A stretch of DNA of 56,178 nucleotides from positions 1 to 56,178 of the forward strand of contig JADNYJ010000230.1 in the NCBI GenBank assembly GCA_015501075.1. Direction: 5' to 3'. The position numbers were made by a program, and so were the translations under genes. The stretch's first letter is position 1. Each line of letters starts with the position of its first letter. The notes beneath the pieces are model-generated. The model ran no database searches. It saw only the letters and a program-made list of their open reading frames with translations, and was not told the origin of the DNA. Origin of the DNA: Gymnopilus junonius. Its lineage: Eukaryota; Basidiomycota; Agaricomycetes; Agaricales; Galerinaceae. Shown here piece by piece: positions 11,301-22,100 of this stretch.

Positions 11301-11413
11301 CACACCTTTCGTAAAGCCGCCCCCGCTGCGTTGGAGACGTATAACTCAACAGAGACCAGGAATTCTCGAGGGTTGTCGGAGGAAGTAGAGTAACTATCCC
11401 AGGAATTGGACAT
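8310..11413 (-). CDS. C2 and RasGAP domain protein (BUD2-like GTPase activator)
   Basis: A GTPase-activating protein for a Ras/Rap-type GTPase. From the ATG at 11413: an N-terminal region (LYVSNAAGAALRKV) that may be part of a PH-like module, a C2 domain at about 10659-10213 (WRQVELTVIQGRNLGLA, WHEDFTFPGLPPFESLDIVVW, GWFPVL), then the RasGAP domain. The arginine finger is visible as HHTLFRGNTILTKTIE (Arg codon at 9842-9840), and the RasGAP signature as FCFLRFIVPAILHPHLFG. The C-terminus (about 8900-8310) is Ser/Thr/Pro-rich and disordered, ending in a basic tail. Domain order C2 then GAP matches fungal BUD2/CLA2 and animal SynGAP-like proteins. Exons between 11150 and 11210 do not join cleanly, so the N-terminal model is uncertain. 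Many short introns. Confidence 0.82.
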
Positions 11414-11675
11414 AATGGTCGGATGGAAAAGGCCAAAATCGAAATGGGATATAGTGTGGTCCTACTCCAGTGAGGGCAAGGTCATTTACCGATTTGGAGA
11501 AATCAGGCGCTGAGGTCCTTCCTGAGAAAATTAACATTCTGAATGAGCGGGCGCCCTGCGCAACGAATTGAGTGGCAGTGCCTTTGTTACCGGCATTTCA
11601 ATCAGCATTTGACCAGGTGATGCGGTGATGACTACATTTGTCACGCTGTGACACTGAACCACAGTTGAAATCCCA

Positions 11676-12650
11676 GTACTTATGCCGAGGGATTTACAGG
11701 GTTTTGGCAGGTGCCGAGCATGCCGAGAGTCACGTGCTCGTGACCTGCAATCGAGGGCGGACGCATCGCGTTTGAGCGCCTGGGTGTCCTCCAAAGTCAA
11801 GAGAACTTGCAGGCACGGCTTTCCCCAGCTCGATTGGGATGGACGCCGAGGGCGGATTGATGGGACTGATGCGCTGGGTGGCCCAAAAATAGCCCACTTC
11901 TCAGCCCATCACTTGGCAGCGGGATGCGTCTTCAGCAGCCGTCTTCGGTCTCATCTCGAGCTCTGTTCCCTCCCTCCCTCCCTTAAACACATCTTATGTA
12001 CCAAAATAATTACACAGAAATGCAGAAACATGTACTAAATATGTTACAATGGGAATAGACAGCAGCAATGGCCTTTTCAATGCAGTTGAACTGGGTACTG
12101 CTTCTGCAGACTGCAATTTGAGCTGGTTCAAGGCAATAAGTATTCCTTTTGGCGGACATAAGTTCAATAAGTAGCTTATCTGGAGGGATTTACGGTAAAT
12201 CCAGCTCGCTTTACACTGGATTTACACAAAGTGAGCTGGTTCATTTCCGCTGTAAAGCCAGAGCCTCGGAGTGATGGGTGGCTCAAGCTCTCCCGAGCAT
12301 GCCGGTGTGAGCTCATGTACACTCTAGACACGTCTTTTCCATACCTTTGAACTTCAAAAAAATTTCTCTGTCTCCTGAAAAGAATGCTGAAATTTTGGTG
12401 ATCTATTCTCTTTGACTAAAAAATTTCCCTTGAGTCCCTACTGTACATGACTCTAAAAAAAGCCTTTGTAATTAACTTCCTTTTTGACTTCCTTTCCGCA
12501 AGCTCGGTTACCTTCATGTTGCAATCACATCACACCTAGCCCAGAACTGGACGAGTTCTGATGTGTTCCGGGATGCCATCCTCGGGTCCGTGATAAAAAT
12601 ATCTGGCTTTACAGGCTTTACAGTAAATCTAACCAAATAACCCTACTTAT
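11676..12650 (+). repeat. Dispersed 960-bp repeat, copy B
   Basis: Near-identical partner of 425-1386, same orientation, starting GTACTTATGCCGAGGG and ending AACCCTACTTAT. It has a slightly longer middle (an extra GCAGTTGAA near 12080). It retains more CpG sites than copy A in the left part. It lies between the start of the RasGAP gene and the 3' end of the elongase gene. No flanking Tc1-type terminus is visible here, showing that the repeat moves independently of the element around copy A. The inner MITE-like unit is 12167-12650. Confidence 0.8.
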
Positions 12651-12831
12651 CATTGTCTCAACCCTTTGTCGTGAGGGATCCACGAAAATATATTATTAAT
12701 GCCAATGTAAAGTGCAAGGTATATAGGCAAGATAGTTTGCTATTAACTCAATGGGTCCCTGTAGATAGCAAGGTTTGATCCTCTAGTGTCTATGCAACAA
12801 CCCCGGAGATGGCAGATAACATGTATTCTAC

Positions 12832-14031
12832 TCACGTAGTGGCATTAAGCTTTCCGTTGGCTTTCCCATTGGCGTGTCCATTGGCGACCCCATTGGCCGC
12901 AGATTTCTTGGATGCAGCAGGCTTCTTGTAAGTTTGGAAGTAGAAGTTGATGAAGAGACCGAGGTAGCTGGTAAGAAGAGCGCAGCCGAATGCAGCAGCT
13001 TTTCCTGAGCCAGAACAATTTGCGATGTAGGGAAGATTAGGGTAATAATTGAACGCTACGCGCTCATATGCTGGAAAAAAGAAAGTCAGACAACGAGACA
13101 AGACGACAAACAGAATACTTACTTCCGAAGTAAACAACGAAAAGGTCGATGATAAACTGCGTAATTTGCATGGTGGTGAGATATTTTTTCCACTACCATT
13201 AAATTGTGTCAAGGCGTTGTTTCGAGAAGAGATAGAGCCAACATACCCAAAATTTCGCTCCGCCAGCCGTAGCATAATAATAATAATCTTCGGAACAGCT
13301 TAGCCTAGCAGTAATCGCCGACGCAGAGTGCACTTACACATGACGACATGAACAGCCAAGTTCAGGACAATCACAGTCCACGACTGCATTATTATCACTG
13401 AGAAAGATGACAATATTAATAATCAAAGGAAACGTACAATGCTTGTCTTTCCGTTCAACTGGGTATAACAAAGTAAGGCGGTTGCAGAGTGATGGAATAC
13501 GTGTAAAAATTCTATGAGAGATTCCTTAGGAAAGAAGGGAGTATGATAGACAGTGAAACTCACGCAGGGGCTTCTTCTTGAGGGAGAGGAATACTGTGTC
13601 CAAAAGCTCCTGGTACTTAAAGTAATAATTGACCATGTAATAAAACTCCATCCTCTGACGATTGATCGAGTTAGAAAGGAAAGGCGCGTCAAAGTAGAAC
13701 ATACGGGTGTCCATGCGTGCTCAGAGCACATGGCATAATGAAGACCATGGTTCCAAATCATCGGCAAAATTTCCTCCAACATGAGAGCGAGAAGAAGGAG
13801 ACTTCCTGAGCTCAAAACTACGTTGTGAAGTTGAAAGAGACGAGTAAGTTTGAGAGGTTGTTGATTTTTCATGACAGCCTTAATGGAAAAGATGATGACG
13901 AGGTATGAAGTGAGAGCCATAAAGACCGCCTTGTTGGTTGAAAGAGGAGTGACACCCGATACATAGGAATATAAATGTGGAGGAAGGCGGAAGGGTATCT
14001 TGTCGAGGAGAAAAGTTGCAAGCGAATACAT
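12832..14031 (-). CDS. ELO-family very-long-chain fatty acid elongase (3-ketoacyl-CoA synthase)
   Basis: Condensing enzyme of the ER fatty-acid elongation cycle (acyl-CoA plus malonyl-CoA). The chosen start at 14031 gives MYSLATFLLDKIPFRLPPHL; an upstream in-frame ATG at 14211 would add an uncharacteristic 60 residues. Seen: hydrophobic membrane segments (VFMALTSYLVIIFSIKAVM and SSGSLLLLALMLEEI), FYYMVNYYFKYQELLDTVF, the catalytic histidine box HVFHH at 13503-13489, the LNLAVHVVMYYYY motif and WKKYLTTMQITQF. The C-terminus is a Lys/Asn/Ala/Gly repeat tail, where elongases often carry lysine-rich ER retrieval signals, though no canonical KKxx is present. Five or so short introns; exons join without frame errors. 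It is of the fungal ELO2/ELO3 type, but I cannot tell which chain length it makes. Confidence 0.92.
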
Positions 14032-14699
14032 GGCGGAGGAAAAAAGGGCGCAAAGAGGAATGTTACGCGACTCGAAATTTGACTGATCCAATTCTTGGGG
14101 TGTGACTGTGATCGTGTCACGCGTTTCCTTCCTGAAGCATGTGTTTATTGAACGTACATACATGATGACCTCAACATCCGGTCCCCCAACGGAAGACAGA
14201 TAAACGTGCATTGAATGCTATACAGTACTTACTTGTGTCAAGTTACAAAGTCCTCAGATAATGCAAAGTTACAAAGTAATTCAAAACGTCCTATAAAAAA
14301 CTATTAACTATGTGATGATGAGACAGGGGACGCCACCTAAATTGACGAGCCCAGCTTGCTCCCTATACATCAGATTTTTAAGCATACTTCACCACACGGG
14401 CAACTCTCTATTCACACCTTTTCAGTTTGACATTGAATTCGTGGAGTCGTTCCACAACATCAGCAGTATTGATTGGTTTTTGGCACACGAAACCGAGGGA
14501 CGCATTGGATGGGGTCAATGAATACGAAGCAGAGACCTGAGTAAGTGGTCATTGCTTGACTATGACGTGATATCCCAAAACACATACCCCAGAGGCGCGG
14601 AGTGATTGCAATAAATCGTGGATGAAAAGAAGGAATCGTGCGCGAAGTTCGTGAAGGGTCGTGGAGATCATTGCCTGCCCAATTGAGAACCGGATCAAA
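14032..14699. other. Intergenic region, no gene seen
   Basis: Upstream of the elongase ATG. Short open frames on both strands show no recognisable motif. It presumably holds the elongase promoter; no clear element is identified. Confidence 0.5.
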
Positions 14700-15950
14700 G
14701 ATTAGACATGGGAACAATAGGCGCACAAGTATCTGCCGTTGAACTCCAGGTTGGAATGGTACAGTGTAGTTTTATTGAAGTTATTCCGGATCCGACCGCT
14801 AAACTATGTCCTGGGTCAATAATTTCTTGCGCCCTATACACAGACACGGAAGCATACGCTGTAAAGGATATCACAGCATCATGTAGGTTTCCAAGCTAAA
14901 ACGTCCTTGTCAGTGAGAAGAATCATGTGGCCATTTCGGAATAAACCCTTTCCACTTCGCTCAGCTGAGCTTGTGAGCAGTCTTTCTCTGGCGACGACGA
15001 CGGCTGCGGGTACAGATATAACATGCAGCCAAAAGACAGCTGACGGTCACTTTGGGAAAGGAGAAGCACACGACCATCGTTTTTGAACTTAATATATAGC
15101 TATTTGCGAGGTTCGTTAAATAGGGTCCGTCACGAGGGGATCGGGATGGCACGGAAATGACCTGGGCACACGGAATGCAATTCAATTAGATGTGCCAGGA
15201 GTGGTCTCTGGGTTGCGTACAACAGTCAACTTCATCAGTCCAGCAGGTCCAGGACACATCCTTTCAGTCATATTGGCATAAGAATCCAACAGAAATGGCT
15301 GAATCGAGGCGGAGAAACCGAGATCAACTTGGGACGTAGTCCACTGCCAGTCCTTATAATCCGGAGTATACTGACCTGCTCGTCTTTCGGGTTTTGAGTG
15401 GACCACCTCAAGACCACCTACCCATCAATTACCTACATAGACCCCAAATGATGAGTGCGAGTAGACTGTACTGAATGACATTCATAAGGAGGGAACATGC
15501 CAATGAGGTGCCAGACTTGATGATCTTGGTAACCAGAGCGCGATAATTTAACCAGTCATCCGAATCCACGCCGTCCCATGTGGCAAAAAGGGGAACAAGT
15601 ATTCATTGTAATGTCAGGGCAATATTTGGGCATTCTTACATAAATGTCAGTACACGCATACTAGTACCTACGCACCCGATTTGGGTGTGATTTTCTTCAA
15701 GTGGGACACCCTCCAATGGACACGCCTTCATATACCACTGAGATTCGAGAACACGGCGATCCGGCCTTTACAACACTGAACAACTAAGGGTCAGTGGTCT
15801 CAGGAAATCTAAGCGTGTAGTTGGTGATTGCTGCTTCACTCGTCCATGGGATGTGCATTATATGTGCCAGTCGAGGGGACGACACAGGTTACGCATAGTA
15901 TGCCAGCAAGTCAGAGACTTCCAAGCAAAAACTGATCTTATTAACCATGT
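14700..15950 (-). CDS. Unidentified membrane-protein gene, possibly decayed
   Basis: I do not recognise this gene. Several minus-strand segments look like exons although no single model joins them cleanly. They are WYMKACPLEGVPLEENHTQI (about 15750-15690), a segment beginning FATWDGVDSDDWLNYRAL and running into a hydrophobic stretch NVIQYSLLALIIWGL (15605-15430), one with GQYTPDYKDWQWTTSQVDLG and FLLDSYANMTERMCPG (15406-15182), and a Ser/Thr-rich exon with AVISFTAYASVSVYRAQEI ending MSNL (about 14895-14705). The segments use sense-like codons and are separated by short gaps with GT/AG borders. One transmembrane helix and N-glycosylation motifs (NHT, NMT) suggest a secreted or membrane protein. 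Coordinates are approximate. Confidence 0.35.
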
Positions 15951-16156
15951 TGGCTTACGTAACATGACGTTTGTGAATTAGGACTTACCCGGCCGTCAGC
16001 GCGTCAAGCCTGAGCTCAAACATATAAGTAGGCTCCATCCAGAGCCATTCTAGAGCTCATTCGTCAACATTTGCATATCATCTTCGAACGATACCGACGC
16101 TGTACTTGTTCAGCACCCAATACCCAGAATTGCGCGTGTAGGTTAAGGGTTACACG

Positions 16157-19100
16157 ATGTGGTGGTTAGATCCAGGAAAAGAGGTTCTCAATGTTGTGAG
16201 TACTTGAGCGACATCTTCTAAATTTGCCGTCTAACTTTCGTTTTCCTCAGCTGTTCAACCGTATTCTTGCTCCCTATGTTATGAATCTTGATTTAAATCA
16301 AGTGAACTATGGAATTGGACAGGGTAACTTTTAGCTCTTGCGTGATGGTTCCTCTTTAACCTTCAAACAGGGCAACTTACTCTTCGTAACTTGAGATTGA
16401 AGAAGGAGCATTGGACAAATTCCAGCTTCCCGTCGATGTCTTAGAGGGTCTGTGGCAGTTTTTGACAGCTAGCGCGACTTCTTGTAACTGACGATAAATT
16501 CAGGTCACCTTGGAAAGTTTACCTTATCTCTTCATTGGATGAACCTTGGAATCAACCAGTCGAAATATGATAGAAGATATATATCTACTTGTCATTCCTT
16601 CCCCACAAACTAGCACCAATCCTGAGGAAGATGAAGCACGAGCCCAAGCTGCAAAGACCGAGCGACTAGAGAATGCCGAGCTACTTCACGTACGGGCCAA
16701 GCGGAGGCTTCCGCAGGTGAATAATGTCCTTTGACTTGAATTAAAACACGCTGGACTTAGTATGCCTTTACAAGATGAAGCGACCCAATCGCAAGGCTTG
16801 TTCAATCTCTCATTGCCAAGGTTATCAACAACGTTCAGGTCACTGTCAAAAACATCCATGTCCGATATGAGGATAACATGAGCGTACTTGGTGTACAGTG
16901 CTTCTTCAAACCCAGGTCTGATTCAAAGCTGACATTTGTTTCTGAAATTAGCACCCATTCGCAGCTGGTATTACCCTGGCTGGTTTCACTGCTGTGTCTG
17001 TTGACGGTAATTGGCAACCAGCGTTTATCGAGAGCACTGCAGGGGCTATACATAAGGCAATGCCTTTCTACATTCTACAAAGTATGCGAATGCTGGATCT
17101 GACCTTTCATTTGCAGTTGGCAAAACTTCAGTCACTCTCTCTTTACTTCGACACGGATGCCGCCAGCATGTCTGGCCTACCTACCGCGATTCCATTAAAA
17201 TATTCTCGGAAATGGTATCTCGCTTTATTTATCTCAAAGAATGATTTTACCAAGCTTCAGAATAGATATCTCACGAAGAAATGACGGCAGCATCAGTATA
17301 TCTTGAAACCAGTCTCCGGTGAAGGAAGGGTATGAAATTTCGTCTCCCAGTCTGTATCTAGCCTGACTCCACTTCAGGTCATTGTGAACCACACAATCGA
17401 CCGGCAGACGCCACGCTTCGACATCGAACTTGGTTTTGAAGAAATCGGTGTCGCCCTGGATGACAATCAATACAGAGACGCTATATCCCTTGTTGACATG
17501 TATCATGTGTATTTGCGGAAACGACAGGTAACTAAGAAGCTTTCATTTGTGTCATGTGCTGAACCAAATGCTACGTTTTGCCCAGTATGGAAATACCGTC
17601 CATTAGAAGCCGAATTCAAGTCCAGCCCTGCTAAAGCACGGCTCAAATATGCAATGAATGCAATTTTAGGCGGAATTCAGGAAAAGAACAGGAGATGGAC
17701 TTGGGATTATTTTGCCGAGCGGCGAAATGATCGAAATGAGTAGTCAGCCTTTTCCAGAAAAATTTACTCAATCCCCTCTAGTCGGTCTGGTGAGTATTCC
17801 TGGAAGATCTATATTCATAGTGATTAAATTCTGCGTAGGAATTACAAAGGCTTCAAACATTGGAGAGAAAACGACATATGAGGACATACGTTTCTATCGC
17901 TCCATAGCCCGCTCTAAGGTCAAGAAGGACGTGGCTCTACGAAATAAACTGGAAGCCGAAAGGAGGGAGCAGGCTCAAAAACAGAGTTGGAGTAATTGGT
18001 TTTGGGGACATCTTCCACTGATGCAGCTCGAGAAGAGTCAGGCTTCGCTGGACCCATGACCGACGAGCAACGCAAACAGCTATATGACGTTCTAGATTTC
18101 GACGAGAAAGCAGCACTTGCTGATGCTCTCCAAGCACCGAAGGATTCGTTAAAGACGCGGATCATTGCAAAGCTTAGGACAGGCTCTTTCACTCTTCGAA
18201 CTGATCCCGCCACCAAAATAAGGAGGTCATGTCTGTCGTCTTTGATATATTTCGAGCCGACTTTATTCAGCGCCCTGATAACTTCGAGACCTCAATCTCT
18301 CTGAATGGATTCAAAGTGTTTGATGGAATAACCCCGCAAACACTTTATCCGCAAATTGTACACGTCAAAGGAGGTGCTACTATCGACTCAATCAGTGGCC
18401 TCTCCTCAAAAGAGTCCGATCCTTTCTTTTTCATTAAGTTCGAAAACAATCCATTGGATGAACGGGCAGACAACGCTTTGACTGTCCGTATGCGCCATAT
18501 GGAAATCATATACCATCGGGGCTATGTTGAAGCAGTGTATAGGTTCTTTAAACCACCCGCCAGTCAGCTGGAATCAGTAGAGGCCCTTTTGGTGAGTGTT
18601 TGAGCTCGTGTCTCAAAAGTTGGACTAATCTAGCCTGTTCAGAACGTTGCTAGCGAGACACTGGAAGGGCTGCGCAGGGAGACTCGGGCAGGCTTAGAGT
18701 ATGCGTTGCAGACGCACAAAACGGTCGATATTCAAATGGACTTGAATGCACCTGTGATAATCATACCCGAAGAGTGAGTCCCAGCATTTTTGGAGGTGTC
18801 AACTTTCACTGAATGGCTTCTAGTGTAACAACTAACGACTGTAAACACCTTATTATTGATGCTGGCCATATTGCCATTGAAAGTGATCTCGTTGCCAAAG
18901 AAGCTATACGGACGATCCATCTGAAGAGGAATCAGAAGTATAGCGACGAGGACTACCAGAATCTTGAATCATTAATGTACGACAAGATGTCGCTTCGCTT
19001 GGCAGACGCACAGGTAGATTTTGCCATTATATTGGCCTGAGAAAATGGAAAGAGACTTACGAAATGGTTTTTTCAGTTTATTATCGGCGATAATCTGGAG

Positions 19101-22100
19101 TCATGCCGAGCCGCTCTCGCATCGAATATGAACGATTCCCTGCATATTCTTGAAAGAGTCAGTATTGATCTGCGGATAGAAAAGTCCATCGTCCCTACCG
19201 CAGTAAATCTGGCTCAGTTCAAAGTTTCCGGAACATTGCCTTCTCTTCAAATCAATCTCTCTGATACCAAATACAAATCATTGATGCGGCTAGTTGATGT
19301 GTGCATTCCTCACTTTGAAGGTGAACAAGTCCAGAAAGCCTTAAAAGGGACTGGATCTACCTTAGGAGCATTTCAACTTCCGACCAACCTCTTTAACCAA
19401 ACAGACCAAGAATACAATGTTGATGACGACGAACAGGAACACGAATCACAATCAGTTCAGCAGGAAGAATTTTTTGAGGCTGAGGAAGGAACGGTGGATG
19501 TGAGTCTATGAGGACAACTGCCTTCTTCGCTGTGTTGACGTCCTTTTAAGCATCCGGAGTTTCGGCAACATACATTCGAATTAGATTTCAAAGTGGAAAG
19601 ACTACGCGCAGTAATCGCAAAATCAAGTCCAGATGGTGTTGATAAACCCTTGGGAGATCTTCACCTAGAGGCATTTTCTCTGTCGTTTGCTCTGGCCAAG
19701 TATGACATGAAAATGGATATTAATCTGAGGTATAGTCAAGCCCATGAGTATCCTAGGATTTTCTCGTTCTTATTCTATCTTGTTCAGCTCAGTTACCATG
19801 AATGTCGTTCAGCCTCTCGGGAAGGATATTCAGTTCATCTCCACTCCTGAAGTAGGATCATCCAAAGAAAAACACCTACTGCGGATTTCATATTCGCGAG
19901 TCCAGAATGAATCACCTAATTTCCTAACTCTTGCTGAAGGCATAGACCAGAACGTTGACATCAAGATATCAACTCTCAGCTTCCGTGCAGCACCTGAACC
20001 AATTCTAGCACTATATGAGTTTATAATGGCGACTTTTGTTTCGAGCCCTGACCAGATTGCTAATACCAGCACTGGCATGGCTCCAGTTGGAAGTGACGAA
20101 GTACTAAGAGGGGCTCCAGGTCAAACTGAAGGTAAAATACGAGTTTTGATAAAATTTGAAGGAGTACAAAGTATGTTCAATGTTGTGCAGTTGATATGAG
20201 GAGTGCAAACTTACATATGCCATGACAGTGACGTTGATCAATGAAATGATCAACCTTGCCACCCTGTCCTTGTCGACAGCGGATGTTACTCTCCTTCTTC
20301 GAGCAAAGACGCTGCGAATCTCAGGGCGTTTGGGAAATCTGACTCTAACCAATGACAATGAAAAGAGCAAGTTCCTCGGGGATTTCAATCAATTGGTCTC
20401 AATTGAAGGGGAGAACTTTGTGGATTTCAGATATCAAACATATGATCCCGATGAAGATCACTACACTGGAGTCAAGTCCTCCATTCATTTCAATGCTGCG
20501 TCAATTAAATTCCATTTCGTGGAGGACCCTTTACATGCTCTTTACCTCTTTTCCTGCAAACTTGCCAAATTAAAGGGTTTATATGACGCTGCGACGCAGG
20601 TGGCGGTTCAGCGAGCATCTGAAATAGAAAGGATGGAATTTGGAGTCTCCATCAAGTCTCCGATTGTGGTTTTTCCCTCGTCCCCTTTATCCTCGTCGGA
20701 TGCTCTCGTCCTCAGACTGGGAGAAATCGATGCAAGGAACATCTCCGAACCCACGGTCAATCGAATAATTGCTAGCCTGCGTGGCATTCAACTTGTTTCT
20801 TGCATTCATCGTAAAGATGAAACATCTAGGCTGAAAATGATTGACGACATAAACATTTCGGCGAACGCCATTCAAACAAGGGATATCGATCGCGAGCAAG
20901 ATGCTGATTACCCAGATACTCAGGTGAAGACTTTACTCCCAGCTCTTAGAATCCGGGACAAACTAAATTTGTACAGGTGGAGATTCAACTTTCAGATGTC
21001 AAATTACATCTGACTCAAAGCCAATACTGCATATTGATGCAATTAGCGAACCAAATTCCTCGTGTGTTCTCAGGTGCTGCCCCTCAGGTAAACATGGGAA
21101 GAGAGAATGGCCTTTCAGAGAAAATAAATTCAGGCAGTGTAGAAGGACTTCAGCCGTCTGTTGATTTGGAACCTGAGCTACATTCCTCTCGACACAGCTG
21201 GACGACCCTTGACCTCGCATTGTCGATCAATGCAGTGAAACTACACCTATATGATGCGCTCGCCTTCTCTGAGAATGATCTCAGAGACCATGGCATCACC
21301 AGATTCGCCCTAAATGATAATAGTTTGCGTCTCAAATTACTTTCTGATGGGGCAGGAGAATCGCAAGTCGTGCTCAGGTCATTCACCATGAGCAATACAA
21401 GACCAGGGAACAACAAATTCAGGGAAATTATACCGGCTGCTCAACATAATAGGAATCAGTTCATGTTGTTGTACTCTATGTCGGGAGGTGGAGGTGGATC
21501 ATCTTTGGCAGTACTCACAGTCGATTCGCCGCAGGTAGTATTCGCCATTGATCCAGTAATTTCTCTCCTCGAATTTTTCACCAGTGCATCTAACAAAGAA
21601 AACACTTCTTACCCGTCAACGAATCGCACTCAGACTCTTTCCGACAATCAGAAGGAACCAGACCCAAATCAAGGAGAACTACATTTCCGACTTGACTTAC
21701 ACAGTGTTTCTATCAGGATCTTGGAGAATGATACAGACACAGAATCACGAGCAATAAGCTTGTATGTTGATCAGGTCCCTACTTTCGAAACAGGTAAAGG
21801 TTTTGTGGCTCTTGATTTCTACGAATTGACTCCTCTTGTAGGGGATTCTGGCTTTGACCATCAATCGGTTAGGAATGTCCCTCATGAGGATGGGCAGAGC
21901 TACCGAAAGTGTACGGTTTCTGGATGACGTAGATCTGACTCTTTCCCTCGATAGCCGCTCATCGTCATCGCATCAAATGACGAACATTGAAATAGTATCG
22001 AAACCAATTATATTTAGGGCCTCATACAGGGATCTCAATCTTATCACTTCAATAATCAACAAAGCCGTTGAGCGATATGGCTCTTCTCAGCAGTCTCTTA

